This document shows positions 1 through 10,303 of a stretch of 23,322 bases of DNA, piece by piece (within the stretch, counting starts at the first letter, position 1; the number at the start of each line of letters is the position of its first letter). A program made the position numbers and the translations under genes. The notes under the pieces were generated by a model. The model worked only from the letters and a program-made list of their open reading frames with translations. It did no database searches and was not told where the DNA came from. Source of the DNA: Podochytrium sp. JEL0797 (taxonomy: Eukaryota > Chytridiomycota > Chytridiomycetes > Chytridiales > Chytriomycetaceae); assembly GCA_027596195.1 (NCBI GenBank), contig JADGJG010000344.1, positions 1-23,322 of the forward strand. Direction: 5' to 3'.

Positions 1-440
1 TCAAGAAGTGGCAATCTCTCATTGAGGCCCACATTGACGTCAAGACCACCGACGGTTACCTCGTCCGCCTCTTCACCATTGCCTTCACCAAGCGTAGACA
101 GAACCAGGTCAAGAAGACCACCTACGCCACCTCTGCCCAGATCCGTGCCATCCGTAAGAAGATGTTCGAGATCATGACCCGTGAGGTTTCCACCTGCGAC
201 TTGAAGGAGCTCGTCCAGAAGTTGATGCCGGAGGTCATCGGAAAGGCCATCGAGAAGGCCACCCAGGGTATCTACCCGCTCCAGAACGTGTACGTCCGCA
301 AGGTTAAGATCTTGAAGGCGCCCAAGTTCGACCTCGGAAAACTCTTGGAGCTCCACGGAGATTCTGGATCTGCTGAGTCTGGAAAGACTGTCCCTGGATC
401 CAAGGACTTCAAGGAGCCAGCCATTCTCGACTCTGTCTAA
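1..440 (+). CDS. RPS1: 40S ribosomal protein eS1 (S3a), 3' part
   Basis: Small-subunit ribosomal protein eS1, a component of the 40S platform near the mRNA exit. Only the C-terminal 145 residues or so are in the window; the gene enters from the left edge with the first full codon at base 3, and the frame stays open to TAA at 438-440. The translation begins [19 protein letters not shown] and continues through [20 protein letters not shown] and [20 protein letters not shown], all hallmark eS1 stretches, and ends with a short acidic tail typical of fungal S3a. No intron is needed in this part. Codon use is strongly biased to C/G-ending codons (AAG, GTC, CTC, ACC), as expected for a highly expressed gene and unlike its neighbours. 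The symbol follows yeast usage. It lies tail-to-tail with the RhoGAP gene, with only 110 nt between stop codons. Confidence 0.97.
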   Translation, partial: KKWQSLIEAHIDVKTTDGYLVRLFTIAFTKRRQNQVKKTTYATSAQIRAIRKKMFEIMTREVSTCDLKELVQKLMPEVIGKAIEKATQGIYPLQNVYVRKVKILKAPKFDLGKLLELHGDSGSAESGKTVPGSKDFKEPAILDSV

Positions 441-477
441 ATACTTGATGTTGGGTGTTGGAGGTAGCATGATTACC

Positions 478-483
478 AATAAA
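478..483 (+). promoter_or_regulatory. Poly(A) signal of the eS1 gene
   Basis: AATAAA lies 38 nt after the eS1 stop codon, a normal distance for 3' end formation. Confidence 0.6.
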
Positions 484-530
484 CGGGTTCATAAAGAATT
501 TGATTGTTTTGCATTTTGGAAATTATTTTT

Positions 531-536
531 TTTATT
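531..536 (-). promoter_or_regulatory. Poly(A) signal of the RhoGAP gene
   Basis: AATAAA on the minus strand, 15 nt past the RhoGAP stop codon. With the opposing signal at 478-483, the two transcripts probably overlap or abut at their 3' ends. Confidence 0.5.
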
Positions 537-550
537 CAATTCAATAGTGG

Positions 551-3378
551 TCACATGAGCATGTCGTCCATTTCCTTCTCCAGCTTCCGCATCTCTTCTT
601 CATTCAAGTCATCCAGCCCCGCGCCTTCCTCCTCCAAGAACAAATCTTCGTCGCTTTTTTGGGCGACACTGAGCCGCGTCGCCTCCAACGGATTCTTCAA
701 AATGTCCTTCACCATCGCCGCCGCTGCATCAGTTTGCACCGTCGATTCCACAGGAGCAACACTGCTCGCAGTGCTCATGGTCGACCCGCGTTTGTCCGGC
801 GCGTCGAGCAAAATAATGCGGTCGTTCTCTTCCACGAGGGGTTCCTCGTCGTCATCAAATTCAGCGTCCAGGTCCTCGCCCTCGATAACGAGACTGTGGT
901 TGCTGTCGGCAGAAGGAAGAGCGATTTGGAAAAGGTCCGCAACGGGGTGAGAGATGAGATCGCGCAGGAATCGTTCGGGGTGTTTGTCAAAGGCAGTTAC
1001 AAGCGTTTCCACCTATTGTGGTGTGAGTTGAATCATCAGGGAGGGTCGAGAGAAGAAATTGTGGGACACTCAAGAGATATTTACCTTTGGACGCAAAATG
1101 AGCGGGCCCATGCCTTGCGACAGCTCGGCAACTCGAGAATCCGTTGTCGAAACTCCGGTTTGTTCCAACAGCTTTTGCCAGTGGTTCACGACCGCGTAAA
1201 GGGCGTTGTAATCGGCGGGACTCAGTGTTGTCAATAAGCTCTTGATGGATCCCGCGCGCATTCCGGCAAACTCGTCTGATTTGGAAAGGTAGAGCAACTT
1301 GAGAGGTTCGTATATCTCTTCTCTGGAGGAGAGAGGTTAGATGGTCTATAATTTCAACGACGCGGAAAAAACAAATTAGGTACCCGCAAAGAGCGCCCGG
1401 AAGTTGCAACAACCACAGCTTGACCAGCCCCACAATATCACTCGTCGGACACTCCCTCAACCGAGCCAACGAAATCGGTTTCCCGGATCCATTCATTTCC
1501 GAGCGCAATGATTGAACGGTTGGTGCGTACATGTTCGATTCCAGCCAAACAGCCAATTCACCACTTCTCCCTCCAATCTCCACACTGTCCGAGCATCCCT
1601 TTGTCAAAGCTCTGAGGCATTTCCGCAACAAATTCGGAACTTTGCGAGCATCCCTTGCAGCCAACGTGTCAACCGAAACGCCAAACATGACGCTCTTGAG
1701 GTACTTTGATTCGACGCGGATCTTGGTGGAAGAAGGACTGTAAACGATCGGCTTCAACCGTGCGTTCCCTGAGCGATCCTTTTCAGCCATCACTTGCACT
1801 TGCTGCTCGGGTGAGAACGTTTCGAGGAGTGCCGAGAACCGGTCAACGGATTGCGAGATGGGCGAGACGCAGGATTGTTCGGAATCAATGTAAGAGGAAA
1901 TGACAGTGTGCGCAAGAGTAAGACGCTCCAAGAGTGCGATTTGAACCGTTTTCATGTGCTGCATAACGAAACGATCAGAAACCAAGCATTCCAAGGCAGA
2001 AAACACAAAAACACACCTCCACACAGTGCGCCTCCAAAACAACGCGAGACTCTTCGGCAATTTTAACCGCATTTTTGTAGTCCAATTCGGCGCGTTCCGC
2101 ATCTCGACGCGTCTTCGTGTGGGCCGGTTCATTGTCCAACGACGTTTTCTTCCATTGGTATTGCTGATCAGCGATGGGAAGCTTATTCGAGTTGCGAATT
2201 GCGATTGATTTGAGGAATCCCTGGCTGATGAGCGCGTTGAGGAATTCGACCGCTCCCTCGTGAGATTGCAACGAGCTGCGAACTTTGGCACCAGTCGCAG
2301 AGAGATAGTTGAGCACAGAAGCGCCCAATACAACCGATTTGTACGTCCCAATGATGGATTTGACATCCTGGACTTTTTGTGAGCAAGCCAAAAAAAACCC
2401 TATCAAAACAAACAGCCGTATTCACCTGCTTCGGCACATCCCGCTCAATATCCGACACCAAATTATTAAACTCCACAACCGTAAATTCCAACCCTCCAAA
2501 ACTCAACACAACGTCCAGCGAATCCATTCCCACCGCCTGACTAGTTAAAATCTCCTTCTTGTGCTCAACATCGGCTTTTCGCGCAATATCCCATTTCGCA
2601 GCGGCTTCCTTGCGTCTCAATTTGGCGTCTTCAGCCAACGTTTCGTATCGCTTCGTGCCAGTAACGATCACGTCAACTCGCGATTGAGAAAGGCGGCGGT
2701 GGTCGTCCAAGAATCGCTTGAGGGATGTGTACGTGCGGTTGAGAGTGTCATGCATATGGCGGTGGGTGGATGAAATGATTGTGGCTTCCTGAAAGGGAGG
2801 TTGGGTTCAGAATTTCAACAACACCAGAACTCAGCTTACCTGTCGCAACGTGACAAGCACCTGGGACAACACCGAATTATCCTTTGGAAGTTCGCCCCTC
2901 GGTCGGATTCGAACGGCTGCCATCTCTTGGAGTCGATTTGCGTAATATTCCTCCGTTTGCTGCGAAGCGAAGCGTCAATCTCTGATCCCGCTCACCCAGT
3001 CACAGGGAACAAACCATTCGAATGCTAATGAAGTTCAGAATCTCTTCGAGCTCCGAGAATCCCTATAAACCATTTGAGTCGTCAAATTGAGGCAGAAACG
3101 ATCATGCTCGCTCCCGTGCTGTTCCTCACATTCTGGTAGTTTTCTGGAGTATGGGATAAGTATATTGATGCAGGGTGCAAGAAAGACATGACGCTCACCG
3201 TGGAGTTTCTTGATTCCAAGCAACGGGTCCGCTGTGGAAAATGGATTTAGAGACACAGGGGAGGGGTCACCACTTGCAGCATGCCATAAGCAAGCGAGTG
3301 CAGTGATCAAACTATGGGGTTTAGGTAAGCGGCCCACGAACCTGTCGGGCCCCAAAACACATCCTCAAAAGAATGCAT
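551..3378 (-). CDS. F-BAR/DEP/RhoGAP protein, Rgd2/Rga8-like
   Basis: Predicted Rho-family GTPase-activating protein acting at the plasma membrane in cell polarity or cytokinesis. Ten exons (high to low): 3378-3342, 3231-3199, 3143-3130, 3062-3015, 2959-2840, 2788-2426, 2367-2017, 1958-1384, 1322-1085, 1012-551; phases agree throughout and give 746 aa. Residues 1-205 and about 288-370 form the coiled F-BAR region (start MHSFEDVFWGP, then ISIRMQTEEYYANRL). A DEP-like segment is inserted at about 215-279 (EGAVEFLNALISQGFL). RhoGAP spans about 413-593 (LVKLWLLQLPGALCGEEIY). The tail, about 594-746, is acidic. This F-BAR/DEP/RhoGAP order is that of fungal Rgd2 and Rga8. At the usual arginine-finger position the residue appears to be Leu461, so catalytic activity is uncertain. 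Exon 3 is only 14 nt. The family call is firm; the 5' micro-exons are inferred from phase and the F-BAR motif. Confidence 0.87.
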
Positions 3379-3766
3379 GCTGCTCGTGATTTTTTTTTGA
3401 TGGATTAGTGTTTCCTTTCACAGGAAGTTTTATTTCGGAAAAAGGGAAGAGCCAATTGGAACTCAAAGGAATAGCTTAATTTAAAGAAATCAAATAGGCG
3501 GGAAACAGAAAAAAAACAGAAGAAAAAAAACAACGCAACACAACAAAACAAAACAAGACCACTGCGCAAACTCAAACCCCTTCTACAACCCAGGCCCTCC
3601 CATGGAGCAACCCATACCCACCCATCAATTCCCCCCACTCTCTATCCGCCCCCCCTCCACAAGAACAACGGCAAAAAGGTCCCCGACGCGAAACCCGAAA
3701 AATCATCCGCCAAAACAACAGCAAAAAAAGAGGAAACAACTAAAAGAACGAGGCTGGCAAGGATTT
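3379..3766. other. Intergenic: RhoGAP promoter and GSK-3 3' flank
   Basis: 388 nt between the GSK-3 stop and the RhoGAP start, both on the minus strand. The stretch 3480-3740 is A- and C-rich on the plus strand (T/G-rich in the transcribed sense), with several A runs. I see no convincing gene, TATA box or repeat; the short open frames here are low complexity. Confidence 0.6.
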
Positions 3767-5638
3767 CTAGTTCAATACGGCGTGCTCGATCGTGATGGGT
3801 TTGAACGTTTCCAATTCGATTCCTTTCGCACGGAGTGCAGCTTCGGCATGAGTTGGGACCAGTTTGCGGTTCAAATCAGGTCTGATGGAGAGTTCTATTG
3901 AAGGAAATTGAAAGAGAAATGAGTGCCAAACCTTTACAAAATATCAACAAAAAAAACCACGCGTCAACTCACCCAACGGCGAGAAATCAAACAACGGCGG
4001 CAAATCTTTCCCCGTCACCAACTTGGTCTCTTCCTTCCTCAACTCATCGAAAAACTCATGCGTCATGGCCTCAATCGCCGTCAACCGGATCGTCGGCGTG
4101 TACTCCAACAGCTTCGTCAACAGGTCCAAACTGTCGGGCGTAGTCGTGCGCGATCGGAACACTTTGGCCCACGAGCATGGTTTGATTTGAGGGAACTTGT
4201 ATTCCGTGTAGTTTTGGTTCATGGCTTTGATTTGCTCGCGCGTCGGGGTGCCGAGGACTTTGATGATTTCAACGAGTTGGTCAACGCCGGATTCTCCTGG
4301 GAAGAGAGGCTGGCCCAGCATGAGTTCGGCCATAACACAGCCAGTTGACCAGACATCTGATAAAAAGAGTTTCGGGGTTGAGCGGAATTCGTCGGGAGAT
4401 ATGAAAACGCACGAAAAGTCCCGTCACGATATAAAAAAAAGAATTGCATACCAATCGTCACTCCATAGTTTGTGCTTCCGAATATCAGTTCCGGTGCTCG
4501 GTAGTACCGCGAGCAAATGTAACTCACGTTTGGCTCCCCCGCGACCAAAATCTTGGCCGATCCAAAGTCGCAGAGTTTGAGAATCCCAGAGGTGGGGTCA
4601 AGGAGCTGTCGGTAAGAAGGAGGGGTGGTCAGTTTTACGACAATTCCAGATTGTCGCGACGTGACAAGTCACCAAACTCACCAGATTTTGCGGTTTGATA
4701 TCTCTGTGGCAGATTCCCAACGCGTGAGTGTATGCAAGCGACCGCAAGAGTTGGTACATGTAAAGCTGGAAAGAGAGAACGGAATGAGAACCCTCGGCAG
4801 AATAACGAAACGTCACGCAAAGCAGGGACAACGCGATCAATCCTCGAAACGAACCTTGATACTCAGCATAGGCATCGTTTGCTTGATTTTAGAATAGTGG
4901 CGGCTGGCTCTATAGATGGTTTCGGGCACAAATTCGAGCACGAGGTTCAAGAACACTTCCTCCTTCTTGTCGCCGTTGGAATAAAAGAAGGCTTTCAAAG
5001 CAACGACATTTGGATGTGACACGAGACGCATGATTTGAAGCTCGCGGTTCTGAGAACAGGATAATGAGCAAATTCGTGAAATAAAAAAAAACGTGCTCCG
5101 GCTGTCACCCAAAACAGCACAACAATCTGACGACTCCCAAGCACGCTGTTGCTACTAAATTATTCCGCGACCCATTCCCTGTTTTCGTGATATCATTTTG
5201 TTCCCGAGTCGCGCGATTCCCCTCCCCCACCCTTGGTTTGAAGCCCGAACAGCGCCGACGTGACGGTTACCTTAAATCTTTTGTCCTGCAACACCTTCTT
5301 GATTGCGCCGTATTCCCCCGAGTCCAGCAGCTTCGCCTGGAACACGACGCCAAAGGACCCGTTCCCAATAACTTTGTAGTTTGTGTATGACAGCTCGATA
5401 GATTCGCCCGTCTTGCCGTCGTTTGCCATTACCGTCACGACCTTTGAGGAGTCGGGCTCATCTGTGGGGCAAGAGCACCAGTCAACAAACAATAGGGCCT
5501 CCCGTCAAATCAATTATGTTGCGCAAAACGACGGGGAAGTGCGGCCGAAACTCAACTGCTCAGTTTGATCCCGTTGATGACGTTGTCGGAGGCGGGCTTT
5601 GGCGGTGCCGCGGCGGCGGCGTCCTTTTGTGTCTCCAT
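3767..5638 (-). CDS. Glycogen synthase kinase-3 family Ser/Thr kinase
   Basis: CMGC protein kinase of the GSK-3/shaggy family (yeast Rim11/Mck1, fission yeast Gsk3/Skp1). Seven exons (high to low): 5638-5557, 5461-5271, 5049-4855, 4765-4682, 4605-4452, 4356-3973, 3894-3767; 405 aa, normal for the family. Visible motifs: Gly-rich loop IGNGSFGVV (59-67), catalytic Lys82 in GAIKKV (most relatives have VAIKKV), HRDIKPQN (176-183), DFGSAK (197-202), activation-loop Tyr213 in [15 protein letters not shown], and the C-lobe signature [20 protein letters not shown]. The basic pocket for primed substrates (Arg93, Arg177, Lys202) is intact. The Ala-rich N-terminus shows no inhibitory-serine motif like that of animal GSK-3, so that control is probably absent. 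The final exon, [13 protein letters not shown] onward, was joined across a 78-nt intron. The ATG at 5638 has a good context (ACCATGG). Confidence 0.95.
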
Positions 5639-6188
5639 GGTGAAGTTTTTTTTTTCTGCCGAAGAATTCCGAGGGGAGGGGATGGAAAGAGAAGAAGAGG
5701 TTGGTTCCGTAGGAATATCAGAGGAGTAGTCAAGTAGTGGAGGAGGGGAAGAAGTGTCAGCGAGGTCGGCCAAATTCAAACAATGTGGCAATCTGCGTGT
5801 CCTCACCTTGAAAGCAGGAACCTTTCTGGAGAGAACTTCTTCAAAGCGCAGAGTGAACGAAGAAGTGGAGAGAGCACAAAGGTGGTTGGCTCAGGGACAG
5901 GGCGGGGTTTTCAATGGCGCAGGGTCTCGCGAAGATGCGCGAAATGAAAAATCCTAAGAGATAAATAAAGTATACTCCATTACAGAGATGGAAAATAATG
6001 GATTCGTTCTCACACCCATTTCAATCGTTCTTGAAAGAAACGCGACTTTCCTTTTCTCGCCCCTTGAATCATCACTCTGATTTGAAGGAGAGAATGGAAG
6101 ACGAAGCCATGTGGGAGTGGCCAAAAAAACATGTCGAACTCGCCACAGCCCTGCGCCTCCCTCGAACTCTCGTCACCGAACTCACACC
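5639..6188. other. Divergent promoter region, GSK-3 / Gag1-like
   Basis: 550 nt shared by two divergently transcribed genes. The left third probably belongs to the GSK-3 5' UTR and its putative intron. The rest is mixed composition with no clear TATA box. No in-frame ATG upstream of 6189 extends the right-hand gene: an upstream GTG in the same frame exists, but ATG 6189 (context ACCATGT) is the first ATG. Confidence 0.5.
5656..5806 (-). other. Possible 5'-UTR intron of the GSK-3 gene
   Basis: On the minus strand, AAG|GTGAGG at 5807/5806 and a pyrimidine-rich tract ending CGGCAG at 5656 bound a 151-nt segment. It would place a short A-rich leader directly before the GSK-3 ATG at 5638. The donor, tract and acceptor look genuine, but without coding phase this is a hypothesis. 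Confidence 0.4.
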
Positions 6189-6797
6189 ATGTCTCGATCG
6201 AGCACACCTCTTTTGAGTCCAACTTCTCTTCGTCAGAATTGCCAAACGATCGATCTCGGAATGATAGGTGATTTGGGGCTTTCCCGCACCTCGTTGATGT
6301 TTCGGTTGTTTCGAACCATTGCCCGTATCAGCCGCATCTAACTTTATCTGTCTTGTTTCTAGTGTCTCCAGCGGTGCCTCATCCTCCTCACGACCCACAC
6401 AGGCGGTTCCCGAAGGACTTGATCATTGGGAACGAACTCGGGCACAATGGCGAAACGGACACGTGGCCTACGACGAATCCGCAGACTGCAGCAAGGATTA
6501 CAAGAAGTATCCGTCGTGCAGCAACGTGGAGCCGAACCAGTTTGACGTTGTTTATAATAACATGGTGAATGGGAGGAGGTTTGCGAAGCCGGTTCCCTTG
6601 CCGTTCATTACAGCTGTTCTGGTAAGGATTCATACCCGTTCATACTGCTGTGGTTTCGAGTCCATGACGATTGATTCTTGCCTGTGATTCAGATTCATGG
6701 TTGGAAACGCGAGGGTCTCTGGGCACCACCGAATCCGATTGATGATGTCGTGCTGAGACCAACGCGGCAAAATGACAGTGATGAAGACCATTGGTGA
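6189..6797 (+). CDS. Gag1-like clamp domain (DUF4050) small protein
   Basis: Small fungal protein of 155 aa whose C-terminal half resembles the Gag1-like clamp domain (formerly DUF4050). Three exons: 6189-6292, 6363-6621, 6693-6797. The first intron (GTTGAT...CTAG, 70 nt) was picked because it is the only junction found that preserves phase into the conserved frame; a nearer donor, GTGATT at 6268, breaks it. Motifs seen: DHWERTRAQW (about 55-64), FDVVYNNMVNGRRFAKPVPL (about 95-115) and ITAVLIHGWKREGLW at the second splice. The N-terminal 50 residues are Ser/Thr/Pro-rich and probably disordered. Some fungal members have been tied to TORC1/amino-acid signalling; that role here is inference. The family name rests on the pattern of W, clamp and GWKREG motifs recognised by eye, so it is moderately sure; that it is a real spliced gene is surer. 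Confidence 0.72.
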
Positions 6798-6934
6798 AAA
6801 TGCATAATTCTATGTTCGTTCGTTCGGAAGTGGAGGAAGGGGTTGCTGTTGCCCAGAGAAAGGGCCCGTGTTGGAAAATAATAATATTGCATGTCGTATT
6901 CTATCTTGGTAAGGCACGCCTAGGGCCTTCCTTA

Positions 6935-6951
6935 GGGGGGGGGGGGCGGGG
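6935..6951 (+). repeat. G-tract (12 G, C, 4 G)
   Basis: A run of twelve G followed by C and GGGG, between the Gag1-like stop and the spermidine synthase ATG about 90 nt downstream. It can in principle form a G-quadruplex. It is also a typical spot for sequencing length error. Confidence 0.8.
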
Positions 6952-7038
6952 TTGAAAAAAGGCCCATGCAAAAATGGCCCGACGACGGACAAGTTGGAAC
7001 TTTTTTTTGTTTTTTTCATTTTCACAAATCATCCGAAA

Positions 7039-8467
7039 ATGGCACTCTCCCATCCAAACATTGTCGACGGTTGGTTCCGCGAAAGCACTGCTTTGTGGCC
7101 TGGCCAGGGTTGGTAAATATTCGGCTTCCGTTGTTTCTGGATGCACGCTTGCGCAGGGTTCTAACGTTCATTCCTTCCTTCCAGCCATGTCGCTCCAAGT
7201 TCAGCAAATTCTTCACGTTGAGCAGTCTCTCTTCCAAGACGTTCTTGTGTTCAAATCTACCAACCACGGAAACGTGCTGGTACTCGACGGTGTAATTCAG
7301 GCGACCGAGTGGGACGAATTCTCGTACGTTGCGTTTTTGCTCTTTTTTTCCAAAGTTTCGGCTTGTGTCCTTACTGCTTGTGCTTCATAACAGATACCAA
7401 GAGATGATTGCTCACGTGCCTATGATGGCCCACCCTTGTCCCCAGCATGTTAGTATTCACCTCCTTGTTTTGATCCAACCCCAATCGGTCCGATCCGACC
7501 CCCCAACGTAGACGATGATGAATGCTGATGCCGCCCCAGGCGGAAACAATTATGTCGAATGGAATAGCTCAATTTTCTGGACTTAGTCTACACTCTCCTT
7601 TCCTCTCCACTTTCTCCGTCTCTCCTCACTTCACCCCACATTCTAAACGAACTCCTCTTCGATTCAGGTTCTCGTCATTGGTGGTGGAGACGGTGGAGTT
7701 CTGCGAGAAATTGTGAAGCACCCCGAGGTCATCAGCGTCACGATCGTCGAAATTGACGAGGCCGTCCCGCGCGTGTCCAAGCTCTACTTGCCCGACATGG
7801 CTGTTGGTTTCAGCCACCCCAAAGTCACTACTGTGATTGGGGACGGGTTCCAGTACCTCAAGGACAATGTGGGCGCCTTCGACATCATCATCACGGACTC
7901 TTCAGACCCTGTTGGGCCCGCTGATGTGTTGTTTGGGGAGGGCTTCTACTCTCTCATGAAGAGGAGTTTGAAGGCTGGCGGAATCATTTGCACTCAAGGT
8001 AATTGTCTTTTTCTATGCCTCCTTCTCCCTCCATCGGGTCTATGAAGACAATTTATCATGCACCACTCTCATTCTTCGGAAATGATGATTATGATCACCA
8101 AAAGCGTTACGAGCCCATTCCTCTCTCCCTCTCTCCTCCTCTTCCCTCATTCAAAATCTCTTCCTAATTCTCTCCTTCCCACTCAGGCGAATGCCAATGG
8201 CTCCACCTCCCACTCGTCAAGCAAGTTCTCGATTCATGCAAGCAAATGTTTGCCTCCGTGTCGTACGCGTGGGCGTCGGTTCCCACGTACCCTTGCGGAA
8301 ACATGGGGTTCATTCTGTGCTCCAATGCGGACCGCGATTTCAGCAAGCCGTTGCGCAAGTTCAAGGCAGCCGATGAGTTGACGCGATACTATAGTGCTGA
8401 GGTTCATTCGGCTTCGTTTGTGTTGCCTGTGTTCACCAGAAAGGGGTTGGGGTTGGCAATCAACTGA
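7039..8467 (+). CDS. Spermidine synthase
   Basis: Aminopropyltransferase that makes spermidine from putrescine and decarboxylated S-adenosylmethionine in the cytosol (yeast Spe3). Five exons: 7039-7108, 7185-7323, 7394-7448, 7668-7998, 8187-8467; 291 aa, the usual length. Exon 1 supplies the conserved N-terminus [11 protein letters not shown]...WPGQ, so the ATG at 7039 is right and the in-frame Met at 7187 (residue 25) is internal. Other motifs: [20 protein letters not shown], nucleotide-binding [19 protein letters not shown] (from residue 91), VEID (115-118), and DSSDPVGPA with the catalytic Asp at 165. Intron 3 (7449-7667, 219 nt) is several times longer than its neighbours and pyrimidine-rich at its 3' end; intron 4 is 188 nt. 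The active site appears complete. Confidence 0.97.
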
Positions 8468-8523
8468 TTTGTCTTGTGCGATCCCATGAGCATTGCGTAC
8501 CTTTTCCTTTAATTCCAAATCCA

Positions 8524-8529
8524 AATAAA
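8524..8529 (+). promoter_or_regulatory. Poly(A) signal of spermidine synthase
   Basis: AATAAA 57 nt after the stop codon, in AT-rich sequence. Confidence 0.55.
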
Positions 8530-8656
8530 CTTTGATCGTGTTTGATATAACTTGCTGTTCTCGCCTCTGTTCCAACTTTGACGAATTTTGTCCTCAAATT
8601 CATTACCTTGCTACCTTGCCATTTGGTCTTTGAGTTTCAAAGTTGAAAAAAAAAGA

Positions 8657-10303
8657 ATGAGATTTTCGTATCGACGCTTCGCAGCCGCCCTTCTGCTCGG
8701 CCTTCTCTTCTACGGGGTGAACAGATGGTCCTATCACCTGAACCTGCAAAAGGAGGCTGCCATCCTGCAGAAATACGTGGCCTCAGTGCTGTCGTCCACG
8801 AAACTGTTGACTTCCCAATCGCATGTTGTCAAGGGATCTCGCGGAATCGTGTTCACTGGGCCCGGGCGCAACGTCGATATGACCATCATGACCGTGGGGA
8901 TGCTGCGGGCAGTCGGGTGCACATTGCCCGTCGAGTTTGGTGCGTTGTCGAGGGGTTTCCTTGTTGCGATCACGCAGGGTTTCGACACGAAAAGATCATC
9001 TGACGGCTCGTTCTCCCTGCAGCTTATCTGAGAAACGAATTCACGCAAGAGCAAGTCGACAAGCTGAGGTAAATTGTGTCCGCGCTCGAAAAAACCAGGC
9101 CTGACACAAACTCAACTCTCGAAAAACCGTCCTCCGCACATTCAGGAAACACAACATTATACCCCGAGATTTCCAGACAGCCGAAATTGAATCCTATGAC
9201 TGGGGCAAAGAACAACTCCGCCTCGGGGCACCCAAAGTCAACGCGATCCTTTCTTCACCCTTCGAACAACTCATCTTCTTTGACCCCGACGTGGTTCCCC
9301 TCAAAGATCCCACCTACCTGTTCGATACACTCACGTTTGCGAAATACGGTGCCATCTTTTGGCCCGACTTTGTGTCCACGCGCCGCAACCACCCCATTTG
9401 GAAACTCACGCAGATCCCGTTCGAGTTTGAGTTTGAATTCGAAACGGGACAAATGGTGCTTGACAAGTCGAGGATTGGGGTTCTTCGTGGGATGACGGTT
9501 GCGCAGTTTTTCTGTCGACACGCGCGGTTCTATTTCCAATATTTTTGGGGCGACAAAGAAGGTGTGTGTGTGGGTGTACATTTACTCGCCATGTCTCACC
9601 CTTTGATTCGATTTTATTTCCATATCTCAGCGTTTCGATGGGGATTCAAATTGACCGGAACAGAATACCACCTCAACCGGAACCAAGTCGTTTCCGTAGG
9701 TGTCGTTGTGAGCTCCTACCAACCATTCGGAGGTGCACCATTGATTCACGATTCTCCCAACATTCGCGGGTCGGGCGAAATTGATTCAATCTATCGCCAT
9801 TTGGAAACGAACCGCGGCGCGATTTCATTCTGGTCCGGTGGGAAATACTGCGGTCAAGATATGCTCCAAATGGATTTCAACGATGATCCGGATGTGCTGC
9901 GAATGGATTTGAAGGGTGATACTGGGAAGGGGAGTGTGGCAGAAGGGTATGAACCGACGCCGCTGTTTTTGCACGCGAATGGAATCAAACACTTTTACCA
10001 CGACAATGTGCCTCCGTTTGCGGTGGGGCAGATGTATGTGGTACCCAAGGGGAAAACGTTGACGGATTTGGGGGTTGGAGGTTACACATGGATTGGTCGG
10101 TTAAGGAGTCAAGGCCATTGTGGACGGTTATCGAAAGCTATCGGATTAGAAATCGCATATATAGGTAGGTTTCTTGAATCCGAACGTCTCCTCTGAATCT
10201 AACGCGCTAGACAGATTTTGAAATGGCATTTCCTGGTATCAACGAGCGATACATGGTGGCACGGCGGGCAGCGATGGGGCCGTCCAATGACAGTGAGAAA
10301 TAA
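8657..10303 (+). CDS. GT71 alpha-mannosyltransferase, copy A
   Basis: Putative Golgi type II membrane alpha-mannosyltransferase of family GT71 (MNN1-like, Mannosyl_trans3 fold), adding mannose to glycoproteins. Five exons: 8657-8939, 9023-9068, 9146-9561, 9631-10164, 10215-10303; 455 aa. A basic start (MRFSYRR) and a hydrophobic segment at about 8-22 make a signal anchor. Then come SRGIVFTGPGRNVDMTIM, the metal-binding DPD at 156-158 in IFFDPDVVPLKDPTYLF, FWPDF, and FEFETGQMVLDKSR. The stem region is short. It is a tandem paralogue of the next gene, from which it differs by an extra intron (9562-9630) and a roughly 15-residue acidic insertion near EGYEPTP. The stop codon overlaps AATAAA (10299-10304), a possible poly(A) signal. 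Donor specificity is from family knowledge, not seen. Start context is A-rich (AAAAGAATG). Confidence 0.88.

Noticed and set aside
504..1237. Plus-strand open frames opposite the RhoGAP last exons
   Set aside because: Ser/Arg-rich shadows of the minus-strand gene, which has consistent protein motifs and splice phases.
3480..3740. A-rich stretch considered as a transposon poly(A) tail
   Set aside because: The A runs are interrupted by C throughout, there is no retroelement sequence beside them and no target-site duplication.
7187..7189. Internal ATG as the start of spermidine synthase
   Set aside because: The upstream exon 7039-7108 supplies the conserved family N-terminus and splices in phase.
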